Source: JAFGQJ01 sp964588525 (GTDB taxonomy: Bacteria > Spirochaetota > Spirochaetia > SZUA-6 > DRHE01). Taken from it: a stretch of DNA of 13,993 nt. Where the stretch lies: assembly GCA_964588525.1 (NCBI GenBank), contig CAZPQC010000099.1, positions 1 to 13,993 on the forward strand, in the 5' to 3' direction. The notes beneath the pieces are model-generated. The model was not told where the DNA came from. It did no database searches and saw nothing but the letters and a program-made list of their open reading frames with translations. Made by a program: the position numbers and the translations under genes. Position 1 is the stretch's first letter; every line of letters begins with the position of its first letter. Positions 1 through 5,495 of this stretch are shown here, piece by piece.

Positions 1-1418
1 TGGGAATCATGGATGTATCCCTCTACGGGGGAGAGGTGATCGATACACCGCACATCGATTCCATCGGTGAGGGGGGAGTGGTTTTCAGCGAAGGCTTTGC
101 CACCGCCTCGATCTGCTGTCCTTCCCGGGCCGCGCTGCTGACCGGCAGAGACCAGAACCGCTTCGGCTTCACCTGCCACATGATCGACGTCTATCTGCGC
201 AACCGCCTCACCTACTTTTTCGCCCAGACTTTCATCGACACCGACGCCATGAGCCCGGTGTATCGAACCTCCGTTCCTCGGCGATCGGAGACCCACAAGC
301 AGGGCGTTCCGCCGTCTGAAATCACTCTGGGCGAGCTGCTGCAGAGTACCGGCTACCATACGGCGATGATCGGCAAATGGCACCTCGGCTACGATGAGAT
401 GCACCACCCCAACCGGCGAGGCTTCGACTACCAGTACGGATTCATGGAAGCTTTTTCCCTCTACGCAGAGGAGAGCAGGCCCGATATCGTCAATTACAAG
501 CACGATCTGTTCTGGGAGAAACACATCTGGAGGTCGGGGAGGTCCGGCCCCTCCGCCATTACCCGCAACGGCCGGCGGATAGAGGAAACGGAGTACCTTA
601 CAGACGCCATTGCCCGGGAATCGGTCGACTTCATCCGAAGCCACGTGACCGAGCGGGGTGGAGAGCCCTTTTTTCTCTACACCTCCTTCAGCGCTCCCCA
701 TACACCGTTTCAGGCCACCGAGGAGTATTACCGGCGCTTCAGCCACATCGAGAATCCGGCCCAGCGGGTGTACTGCGCGATGGTAGCCCAGCTGGACGAC
801 GCCGTCGGAGAGATCCTCGAAGTCCTGGAGGAGCTGGATGTCGCCGAGAACACGTTGATCATGTTCTGCAGTGACAACGGCGGCGCTGAGTACACGGAGG
901 GAACTGACAACGATCCCTACCGGGGCGGCAAGATGACGCATTTCGATGGAGGTCTCAAGGTACCCTTCCTGATGCGCTGGGATGGAGTCATCCCCGCAGG
1001 CACGAGGCTGGACGATCCAGTGATCCAGACCGACCTGTTCGTCTCCGCAGTCGCAGCCGCCGGATTGCCATTACCCGAAGACCGGATCTACGACGGTGTA
1101 GACCTGCTACCCTTTGTCCTGGGACGACAGGCAGGCGCGCCACATGAGCGCCTGCACTGGAAGTCGATCTATGCCAGCATCGTGCGCCAGGACCGCTGGA
1201 AGCTCATCGTCAACCACAGGCAGAATACGATCCGGCTCTACGATCTGGAGACGGACCGGGGGGAGTTGCGGAACATCGCCGATGAGCAATCTGAAACGGT
1301 CCGACAGCTGCTGGAGGAAATTCGAATTTGGGAGGAGCAACTCTCCCCTCCCCTCTGGCCCAACCTCATGGAGGTCCGGTGGGAAATCGACGGCGAGGAA
1401 ATCATCTTCGGCATTTGA
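1..1418 (+). CDS. Type I sulfatase (arylsulfatase family), 5' end cut by window
   Basis: This is a formylglycine-dependent sulfatase that would hydrolyse sulfate esters, often on sulfated glycans or aromatic sulfates. The reading frame is open to the left edge: the bases before the first ATG at 9 read Leu-Gly-Ile in frame. This matches the usual 'ADDLG..D' opening of the family, so the ATG at 9 is internal and the signal peptide and first metal-binding aspartates lie outside the window. Numbering from that ATG, the sulfatase signature CCPSRAALLTGR begins at residue 36, and its first Cys would become formylglycine. GKWHLG holds Lys123 and His125, SAPHTPF follows, and CSDNGG holds Asp289/Asn290; these are the expected active-site and metal-ligand blocks. 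The C-terminal block (WKLIVN.., LYDLETD) is typical of the family. The substrate cannot be told. No maturase gene is visible here. No terminator is evident after the stop, and the gene looks unrelated to the Ro cluster. Confidence 0.95.
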   Translation, partial: GIMDVSLYGGEVIDTPHIDSIGEGGVVFSEGFATASICCPSRAALLTGRDQNRFGFTCHMIDVYLRNRLTYFFAQTFIDTDAMSPVYRTSVPRRSETHKQGVPPSEITLGELLQSTGYHTAMIGKWHLGYDEMHHPNRRGFDYQYGFMEAFSLYAEESRPDIVNYKHDLFWEKHIWRSGRSGPSAITRNGRRIEETEYLTDAIARESVDFIRSHVTERGGEPFFLYTSFSAPHTPFQATEEYYRRFSHIENPAQRVYCAMVAQLDDAVGEILEVLEELDVAENTLIMFCSDNGGAEYTEGTDNDPYRGGKMTHFDGGLKVPFLMRWDGVIPAGTRLDDPVIQTDLFVSAVAAAGLPLPEDRIYDGVDLLPFVLGRQAGAPHERLHWKSIYASIVRQDRWKLIVNHRQNTIRLYDLETDRGELRNIADEQSETVRQLLEEIRIWEEQLSPPLWPNLMEVRWEIDGEEIIFGI

Positions 1419-1703
1419 ATAGACCTTCAGGACGCCATTCTGTTGGAGGTGTTGGTAAAAATTCACAAGAGAAAATAATGCACGGGAACTAGATCCGACC
1501 TGATTCTAACAAAACACAATTTTTGGGAATTTTTTTGTTACCTATTGACTTTATTGTTGTTATATGATTTGCTGGATTTCCGTTTTTGGAAGACGGCGGG
1601 CTTGTAGCTCGACAGCAATAATGAGTAGAGGTACTTTCGGAAAACAAGGATGATGGGCTGTAAACATTTGAGAACAGCGAACTACTCGCAAATACTGCGC
1701 GCA

Positions 1704-1743
1704 ATCCCACACGGCTTTTTCTGTGCAGACAGCCGCGCGGGAT
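1704..1743 (+). promoter_or_regulatory. Hairpin in leader RNA
   Basis: ATCCC (1704-1708) pairs with GGGAT (1739-1743), and CGGCT pairs with AGCCG inside it across a symmetric 3-by-3 internal loop (ACA opposite CGC). The result is a two-part helix around a 14-base apical loop. It lies upstream of the terminator at 1801 and could be part of a regulatory leader or a small RNA. Function is unknown. Confidence 0.4.
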
Positions 1744-1780
1744 CAATGCAGCAATGGCGGAGGTGGTGCTGACTCGAGCC

Positions 1781-1798
1781 GTAATGTTTATACATTAC
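1781..1798 (+). promoter_or_regulatory. Perfect 7-bp inverted repeat, operator or hairpin
   Basis: GTAATGT and ACATTAC flank a TTAT spacer, directly abutting the terminator stem. It could be a DNA operator for a dimeric regulator or an RNA hairpin stacking on the terminator. The sequence alone does not decide between these. Confidence 0.4.
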
Positions 1799-1800
1799 AT

Positions 1801-1837
1801 CGGGTGTGGCAGTCCTCTGCCGCGCCCGATTTTTTTT
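1801..1837 (+). terminator. Strong intrinsic terminator/attenuator before the ubiquitin-like gene
   Basis: A 12-bp stem is formed by CGGGTGTGGCAG (1801-1812) and CTGCCGCGCCCG (1817-1828), with two G-T wobbles. The loop is TCCT, followed by A and eight T residues. This is a textbook Rho-independent terminator. It ends only about seven bases before the AGGAGG of the next gene, so it acts on transcripts from the leader rather than on a preceding gene. That placement suggests attenuation or a separate leader RNA. Confidence 0.8.
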
Positions 1838-1858
1838 GTCTTGAGGAGGAAACGAGAG

Positions 1859-2095
1859 ATGGCAAAACGAAGGGTTGATCGAAGGGATGATCGGATGTTG
1901 CACGTTCGCTTCGAGGGCAGAAGTCGTGACATTCCGTGCCATGATCTGGATCTGGGAGCACTTTCGAGCGACAACGATGTACGGGAAGCACTGGCTGATT
2001 ACCTGGACGTACCGGTTCGGAAGTTCCGAGCCTACGTGATCGAGCGTCACGACAACGGGAATATCACTGTGCGTCCCGAAGCGACGTTCGGCTGA
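1859..2095 (+). CDS. Small ubiquitin-like modifier protein (78 aa, C-terminal Gly)
   Basis: This is a 78-residue protein that I read as a prokaryotic ubiquitin-like (beta-grasp) modifier. The chosen ATG is preceded by AGGAGG at 1844-1849 with a nine-base gap; an in-frame ATG farther upstream would translate through the terminator and has no such site. After a basic start (MAKRRVDRR), a strand (MLHVRFEGRSRDI) leads to a turn. A helix then follows (roughly residues 38-50, NDVREALADYLDV) and a final strand pair (YVIERHDNGNITVRP). The protein ends in Phe-Gly (Gly78), as expected for a protein activated at its C-terminal carboxylate by an E1. An E1-like gene and a JAB peptidase lie in the same gene string, which is the main support. 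No extension follows the Gly, so no processing would be needed before activation. Alternatives are a MoaD/ThiS-like sulfur carrier or an unrelated small protein. The fold is inferred, not shown. Confidence 0.78.
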   Translation: MAKRRVDRRDDRMLHVRFEGRSRDIPCHDLDLGALSSDNDVREALADYLDVPVRKFRAYVIERHDNGNITVRPEATFG

Positions 2096-2110
2096 ATAAC
2101 AAAAATAAAC

Positions 2111-2250
2111 GGGGCGTACCCCGACGGATGAAGCATACAAACCCTTTCGGAGGTAGTGGTCGCCGGTTCGAATCCGGCCGGGCCCAATACACGGGCCCGT
2201 AGCTCAGTGGGTAGAGCGCTAAAAAAGCTTTGTCAACTTGTACGCCCTTT
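2111..2250 (+). ncRNA. Y-RNA-like gene A, circularly permuted tRNA-Arg-like module
   Basis: This is a predicted Ro/Rsr-binding noncoding RNA. The lower stem is GGGCGTAC (2112-2119) with GTACGCCC (2240-2247). The internal loop is CCCGACG opposite AACTT. The upper stem is GATGAAGC (2127-2134) with GCTTTGTC (2227-2234), 8 bp with two wobbles. Inside lies a permuted tRNA. A small ACC..GGT hairpin (2141-2154) comes first, then a T arm GCCGG-TTCGAAT-CCGGC (2162-2178). A 7-bp acceptor stem follows, CGGGCCC/GGGCCCG, closed by a 7-base loop (2186-2192). Then come U8-A9-like TA and a D arm GCTC..GAGC (2202-2217). The arms resemble bacterial tRNA-Arg. TTTCTT follows the stem. The gene sits 16 bases after the ubiquitin-like stop, on the same strand as rsr. 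Confidence 0.85.
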
Positions 2251-2323
2251 CTTCGGTCCTGATGGTTGACCATGGATGCCGGTAATCGACATCCGGGGGC
2301 CCACAACCCCCCGGGACCTGTTG
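2251..2323 (+). repeat. Spacer repeat, copy 1
   Basis: This stretch of about 72 bases between Y-like units A and B recurs at 2801-2873 with eight differences counted by eye. It contains a GC-rich hairpin, CCGGGGG (2293-2299) with CCCCCGG (2308-2314). It is part of a duplicated two-gene block and may be a 5' part of unit B or a transcribed spacer. Confidence 0.8.
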
Positions 2324-2466
2324 GGGCGCGTGCCCTGACATCCGAAGCGTACACACTAGCTCAACTGGAAAGAGCACCAAACTCAGGATTTGGATGTTGC
2401 CGGTTCAATTCCGGCGTGGATCAGTGCGAAAGCACAGGCTTCGGAAACTTGCACGCTCCCTTTTTT
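2324..2466 (+). ncRNA. Y-RNA-like gene B, colinear tRNA-like module with CAG anticodon loop
   Basis: The lower stem is GGG-C-GCGTGC (2324-2333) with GCACGC-T-CCC (2451-2460), one C-T mismatch. The internal loop is CCTGACA opposite AACTT. The upper stem TCCGAAGC (2341-2348)/GCTTCGGA (2438-2445) is a perfect 8 bp. The enclosed tRNA parts are in normal order. A 3-bp acceptor remnant (CAC/GTG) is followed by TA, then D arm GCTC..GAGC (2359-2375). The anticodon arm is CCAAA-CTCAGGA-TTTGG (2377-2393), followed by a 5-base variable loop. T arm GCCGG-TTCAATT-CCGGC (2399-2415) follows. A GTGC-GAAA-GCAC tetraloop hairpin (2424-2435) follows. Six T residues after the closing stem could terminate transcription. 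The short acceptor and lack of CCA argue against a functional tRNA. Confidence 0.83.
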
Positions 2467-2503
2467 AGAAAATAGCGAAGGAGGAATTGTTTTTTGAAAA
2501 ATA

Positions 2504-2633
2504 CAAGTTCGTACCCCTACCGTTGAAGCGTACAAACCGGTAATCCTCTGTGAAAGGATCGGGTTCAAATCCCGCTAGGTGCCGACGTAATGGCACGCCC
2601 AAATTGGCTGCTTCTGCAACTTGTACGAACTTG
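2504..2633 (+). ncRNA. Y-RNA-like gene C, divergent permuted tRNA-like module
   Basis: An 11-bp perfect lower stem joins 2504-2514 (ending TTCGTAC) with 2623-2633 (starting GTACGAA). Its sequence differs from the other units but keeps the pairing. The internal loop CCCTACC faces AACTT. The upper stem is GTTGAAGC (2522-2529) with GCTTCTGC (2610-2617), one mismatch. The shared motif GAAGCGTACAAAC is at 2525-2537. Inside, a perfect anticodon-type arm ATCCT-CTGTGAA-AGGAT (2543-2559) leads into T arm CGGG-TTCAAAT-CCCG (2560-2574). A 5-bp acceptor-like stem GTGCC/GGCAC with an 8-base loop follows, then a short D-like hairpin GCC..GGC (2597-2608). The T arm and acceptor are shorter than in units A and D, so the module is more degenerate. 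Confidence 0.75.
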
Positions 2634-2648
2634 ATTTTGAAATAACAC

Positions 2649-2800
2649 GGGGCGTACCCCGACGGATGAAGCATACAAACGTTGTTAAATCAAACGTATG
2701 GGTCGCCGGTTCGAGTCCGGCCGGGCCGATTCCAGCGGCCCGTAGCTCAGTGGACAGAGCAATACGCAACAAAACAGCTTTTTCAACTTGTACGCCCTTT
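2649..2800 (+). ncRNA. Y-RNA-like gene D, circularly permuted tRNA-Arg-like module
   Basis: This is a near copy of unit A. The lower stem is GGGCGTAC (2650-2657) with GTACGCCC (2790-2797), the internal loop CCCGACG faces AACTT, and the upper stem is GATGAAGC (2665-2672) with GCTTTTTC (2777-2784), one T-T mismatch. The permuted tRNA has an ACGTT/AACGT hairpin (2679-2697) and T arm GCCGG-TTCGAGT-CCGGC (2705-2721). The 7-bp acceptor CGGGCCG/CGGCCCG is closed by ATTCCAG (2729-2735). TA and D arm GCTC..GAGC (2745-2760) follow. The terminal acceptor pair is G-C here but C-G in unit A, so pairing is kept while sequence changes. TTTGTT follows the closing stem. Confidence 0.85.
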
Positions 2801-2873
2801 GTTCGGTCCCGATGGTAGACCATGAATGCCGGCAATCGACATCCAGGGGCTCACAACCCCCCGGGATCTGTTG
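2801..2873 (+). repeat. Spacer repeat, copy 2
   Basis: This is the second copy of the spacer at 2251-2323, about 89 percent identical by eye. The GC-rich hairpin persists in part, with an A-C mismatch where copy 1 has a G-C pair. Units A and B with their spacer, and units D and E with theirs, therefore form a duplicated block with unit C between them. Confidence 0.8.
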
Positions 2874-3019
2874 GGGCGCGTGCCCTGACATCCGAAGCGT
2901 ACAAACATGGCACTAGCTCAGTGGTCCAGAGCGCCAAACTGCTAATTTGGAGTCGCCGGTTCAAATCCGGTGTGCTATTCAGTGAATACGCAAGCTTTGG
3001 AAACTCGCACGCACCCTTT
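2874..3019 (+). ncRNA. Y-RNA-like gene E, full colinear cloverleaf with GCT anticodon loop
   Basis: The lower stem is GGG-C-GCGTGC (2874-2883) with GCACGC-A-CCC (3007-3016), one mismatch. The upper stem TCCGAAGC (2891-2898)/GCTTTGGA (2994-3001) is 8 bp. The internal loop strands are CCTGACA and AACTC. Inside is a complete cloverleaf in normal order. The acceptor is ATGGCAC (2907-2913)/GTGCTAT (2972-2978), 7 bp with one wobble. TA is followed by D arm GCTC..GAGC (2916-2932). The anticodon arm is CCAAA-CTGCTAA-TTTGG (2934-2950), followed by a 4-base variable loop. T arm GCCGG-TTCAAAT-CCGGT (2955-2971) follows. A small ATTC-AGT-GAAT hairpin (2977-2987) sits where unit B has its GAAA hairpin and overlaps the last acceptor bases. 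A GCU anticodon would mean serine, but real tRNA-Ser has a long variable arm, so this is a mimic rather than a working tRNA. Gene finders may mislabel it. Confidence 0.85.
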
Positions 3020-3035
3020 ATTATTGAGTAGGAGC

Positions 3036-3071
3036 CGCAATCTATCTCGCAAATAGCGACTGGAGATTGCG
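3036..3071 (+). promoter_or_regulatory. Hairpin in the leader of the Ro gene
   Basis: CGCAATCT (3036-3043) pairs perfectly with AGATTGCG (3064-3071), and TCGC-AAATA-GCGA (3047-3059) forms an inner hairpin. No T-run follows, so this is not an intrinsic terminator. It lies between unit E and the Ro ribosome binding site and could be a processing signal that frees the Y RNA array, or a translation-control structure. Confidence 0.45.
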
Positions 3072-3096
3072 ATATAAAAATTTCAGGAGGTGGGTC

Positions 3097-4608
3097 ATGG
3101 CTGAACGAGAATTACGAGCCGAACTGCTGAACACCCTTTTAACGACCCCGCACAGGAATCTGGTCGCACTGCATCCGGTCCACGAGTCGATGATCGAACA
3201 GGATCCTCTGTTCTACGTTCACCTGGCTGCGTGGTACGCGGACCATGGTGCAATCCGGGACCACAAGGAGATGTTTGTATCCATGCTGTCCCTGTCTGAA
3301 TTCGAGGGTCACCGGGATGTCGGCCTGGCCCTGCTGCGGCGCCTACCGCCCTATGAGGTGGCCCGAGTCGTCGATTTCATCAAGGGCCGGGAGGTGTTGA
3401 GCGAACGACCGGCTGGCCAACCACGCCGGGGCCGCAAGCAGGAGGTCGAGATCGTAAAGGAACGGGTGGGTTTGTTTCGAAACGTACCCCGGTCCATGAA
3501 AAGCGAGATAACCCACTACCTGCGCGAGCGGGAGGCCAACGAAAAGAGCTTCGACCGTGCGGCCATGACCGCCCGCAATGCTCTCAAGCGTCTGTACGCC
3601 GGGCTGCACATTCAACCGTCCGAACGGGCGCAGGCCGTCCTGTTCGACAACAATCCGCCTGAGGACAGCCTGGCGTTTGCGGTCAAGCAGATCGCCAATG
3701 CCGACTCTCCCCAGGAACAGGCCAGGGCAATATCCGCCTACAAGGTCCCGTATCGGGTGGCATCCTCGATTATCGGGGAGATGTCGCCGATGGTGCTGGC
3801 CGCTCTGATCGACGTGATGACGCCTCAAGAGGTAATCAACAACATGGGATCCCTGAAGCGCCGGGGTGCCCTGGAAAACCCGGATCTGAAATCCCTGATC
3901 GAAGGAAAGCTGGGAAAGGCCAAGACGGACAAACGCGTTTCGGCATACAAGGCCAAGGTAGCCGCTGAAGCCGCCGAAATAAGCGGAGATCTGGCCGAAG
4001 CCCTGGATGAGGTGACGGATCAACAGGTAAAAACTGCGGGGAAGATCACCCGTCCCACGGCACTGCTCATCGACAAGTCGGGCAGTATGGAGCATGCGAT
4101 CGAGGTCGGTAAGCAACTCGGTGCTCTGATCTCCGCGATCTGTGAAGCCGAACTGTACACCTACGCCTTCGATACGGCGGCTTACACCGTGAAGGCAAAG
4201 GGCGTGTCCCTGTCCGAATGGGAGAGGGCCCTTGCCGGTATCAAGGCTGCCGGCGGAACATCCTGTGGAGTTGCGATTCAACGGATGCGAAGCAAGCAAC
4301 AACGTGTGGAGCAGATCATCATGGTAACGGATGAAGAGGAAAACACGCCGCCGCGGTTCCAGGACGCCTACAGGGACTACACCGAAGCTATGAACGTGCA
4401 CCCGTCACTGATTTTCGTGAAGATTGGACGGGCGGTAAACTTGCTGGAACGCGCCTGCTACGATTTGGGCGTGGCTCCGAACGTGTTCGAGTTCCGGGGT
4501 GACTACTATGCACTGCCGAACGTCATTCCGCTTCTGACCTACCCGTCTCTGACGGAGATGGTCACGGAGATCCTGGACTATCCGTTGCCGAAGCGGAAGG
4601 CTTCATGA
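3097..4608 (+). CDS. rsr: Ro60/Rsr-family TROVE-domain RNA-binding protein
   Basis: This is the bacterial counterpart of the Ro60 autoantigen: a ring of helical (HEAT-like) repeats that binds Y RNAs on its outside and single-stranded ends of misfolded RNAs in its hole. The ATG at 3097 was chosen because AGGAGG ends six bases before it, giving 503 residues, close to the usual 500-540. The N-terminal two thirds (to about residue 310) is helical with TROVE features such as FYVHLAAWYADHG, FVSMLSL and a basic middle segment. The last third is a von Willebrand A-like fold with a MIDAS motif DKSGSM (Asp326, Ser328, Ser330), a Thr in AAGGTS (388) and Asp412 in MVTDEEE, so metal binding looks intact. 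The gene follows five Y-RNA-like genes on the same strand, and its stop overlaps the next start (ATGA). The protein is cytoplasmic, with no signal or membrane segment. Its linkage to an E1/JAB/ubiquitin-like set is the odd feature. Confidence 0.95.
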   Translation: MAERELRAELLNTLLTTPHRNLVALHPVHESMIEQDPLFYVHLAAWYADHGAIRDHKEMFVSMLSLSEFEGHRDVGLALLRRLPPYEVARVVDFIKGREVLSERPAGQPRRGRKQEVEIVKERVGLFRNVPRSMKSEITHYLREREANEKSFDRAAMTARNALKRLYAGLHIQPSERAQAVLFDNNPPEDSLAFAVKQIANADSPQEQARAISAYKVPYRVASSIIGEMSPMVLAALIDVMTPQEVINNMGSLKRRGALENPDLKSLIEGKLGKAKTDKRVSAYKAKVAAEAAEISGDLAEALDEVTDQQVKTAGKITRPTALLIDKSGSMEHAIEVGKQLGALISAICEAELYTYAFDTAAYTVKAKGVSLSEWERALAGIKAAGGTSCGVAIQRMRSKQQRVEQIIMVTDEEENTPPRFQDAYRDYTEAMNVHPSLIFVKIGRAVNLLERACYDLGVAPNVFEFRGDYYALPNVIPLLTYPSLTEMVTEILDYPLPKRKAS

Positions 4609-5495
4609 GCATCGACGACATCCTGAACCGGCTGGAAGCGGCCGAGAAAGATTTCGTCGGTAGGGAGTTTTTAGCCCCGGTGGTCGGCCATGGTCAGGTC
4701 ATGGTGCGGATCGCCGGGGTTCTTTGTCGGATACGTGCGATCGATGGATTGCCGCGAGGCTTCGGAGGCTGGGCTCTCCTGCAGGCGCTTTCCACCAGCC
4801 GGGCCAGGTTCATCGGCAATGCGGGCCTGACCCAGGTTGCAGAGTACCTGTCCCTGCTACCGGCCGTACGCCTGATCCTGGTGCAGCCGCGGGGGAATCA
4901 CTGGCTTTCGCTGCCGGCGCAGGCGGGAGATCGGCGGTTTCGAATCGAGGGTCTGGTCACGCTTGAGCTGGTCGAAGAGGGTCTGGAGCGCTTCGAGACG
5001 GTCTTCAGCCGTTTCGACGGCCGTCTGTTCTGGTACGAGCAGCGCGATCCCGGCCGCGATCCGGCCGTGGCCGCCTACCTTCGGGAAAAACTGGACGGTG
5101 CGGGTGAGCAAGGCCTGCCCCCGGAAGCCGAACAGCTGCGCAAGCGCGGGCTAACCCGGGAGGAGCGCAAGGCCTACACTTTGCTGCGCGCAACCGCCGT
5201 AGAGGAACAGCAGGACAGGGTCGAGCTGCGTCTGAGCGAAGCTCTGGACCACGCCGGGGCGCGGTACAGATCCTACTCTGAACGCGGCGGTGTGTACGTA
5301 GTCCGCTACGAGATCGACGGGCACCAGCATGTCTCCACGGTGAACAGGGATGATCTGTCCGTGATCACCGCGGGGATCTGTCTGTCCGGAACGGACCGCC
5401 GCTTCGATCTGGCCAGTCTGGTCGGCGTGCTGCGGCAGGCCCACGACACAGGGCGGATCTATTGGATGGGTGATCCGGAGCTACACGATGAATGA
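4605..5495 (+). CDS. Unassigned 296-aa protein of the Ro/ubiquitin-like gene string
   Basis: I do not recognise a named family. The ATG overlaps the stop of the Ro gene (ATGA), and the end overlaps the JAB start, so it is surely co-translated. The N-terminal half (about 1-165) mixes strands and helices, with segments FLAPVVGHGQVMVRIAGVLC and LPAVRLILVQPRGNHWLSLPA. A charged helical middle (about 172-212, RKRGLTREERKAY) follows. The C-terminal part (about 213-280) has strands YRSYSERGGVYVVRYEIDG and a compact AGICLSGTDRRFDLASLVGVL stretch. Only two cysteines occur, Cys41 and Cys259, so either would be the sole candidate if it carried a thioester like an E2. No E2 signature is visible, and an RNA- or Ro-binding adaptor role is equally possible. 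There is no signal peptide or membrane segment. Confidence 0.85.
   Translation: MSIDDILNRLEAAEKDFVGREFLAPVVGHGQVMVRIAGVLCRIRAIDGLPRGFGGWALLQALSTSRARFIGNAGLTQVAEYLSLLPAVRLILVQPRGNHWLSLPAQAGDRRFRIEGLVTLELVEEGLERFETVFSRFDGRLFWYEQRDPGRDPAVAAYLREKLDGAGEQGLPPEAEQLRKRGLTREERKAYTLLRATAVEEQQDRVELRLSEALDHAGARYRSYSERGGVYVVRYEIDGHQHVSTVNRDDLSVITAGICLSGTDRRFDLASLVGVLRQAHDTGRIYWMGDPELHDE

Larger units (their letters stand above)
1419..1858 (+). other. Gene-free structured leader region
   Basis: About 440 bases hold no convincing gene. The first part is AT-rich and contains an 8-bp inverted repeat, TAACAAAA (1507-1514) with TTTTGTTA (1533-1540). Further on, GAGTAG (1623-1628) can pair with CTACTC (1682-1687). 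A larger hairpin sits at 1704-1743, CAGCA/TGCTG can pair at 1749-1753 and 1767-1771, and a perfect 7-bp hairpin lies at 1781-1798. The last is immediately followed by an intrinsic terminator. Because no gene precedes that terminator closely, the region probably makes either a short RNA or a regulated leader for the downstream operon. I saw no recognisable riboswitch class and no strong sigma70 promoter. Confidence 0.5.

Noticed and set aside
1545..1568. Sigma70 promoter TTGACT / TATGAT
   Set aside because: The spacing is about 12 bases, too short for a normal promoter.
1756..1771. Sigma54-type promoter (TGGCGG..TGCT with GG-N10-GC spacing), attractive because rtc/rsr operons can be sigma54-driven
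   Set aside because: Only partial match to the consensus, it would start transcripts right at the terminator, and no RtcR gene is present.
2354..2418. Unit B read as a genuine tRNA-Leu(CAG)
   Set aside because: Only a 3-bp acceptor stem, no CCA, and a 5-base variable loop although tRNA-Leu is a long-variable-arm tRNA; it is enclosed by the Ro-binding stem.
2479..2524. AGGAGG followed by a TTG and a ten-codon open frame
   Set aside because: It runs into the stem of Y-like unit C and the peptide has no recognisable character; likely chance.
2907..2978. Unit E read as a genuine tRNA-Ser(GCT)
   Set aside because: The cloverleaf is complete, but the variable loop is 4 bases where tRNA-Ser needs a long arm, and the 3' end continues into the Y stem without discriminator-CCA.
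2111..3019. CRISPR array or transposon repeats as an explanation for the repeats
   Set aside because: Repeats are paired stems around variable tRNA-like cores with irregular spacing; no direct-repeat/spacer regularity, transposase or terminal inverted repeats.
2064..3031. Several open frames on both strands across the RNA array
   Set aside because: Their translations simply echo the repeated RNA units, without ribosome binding sites or protein-like composition.
3343..4401. Long open frame on the minus strand opposite the Ro gene
   Set aside because: Shadow of a GC-rich codon pattern; the plus frame has clear TROVE/vWA motifs and a strong start.
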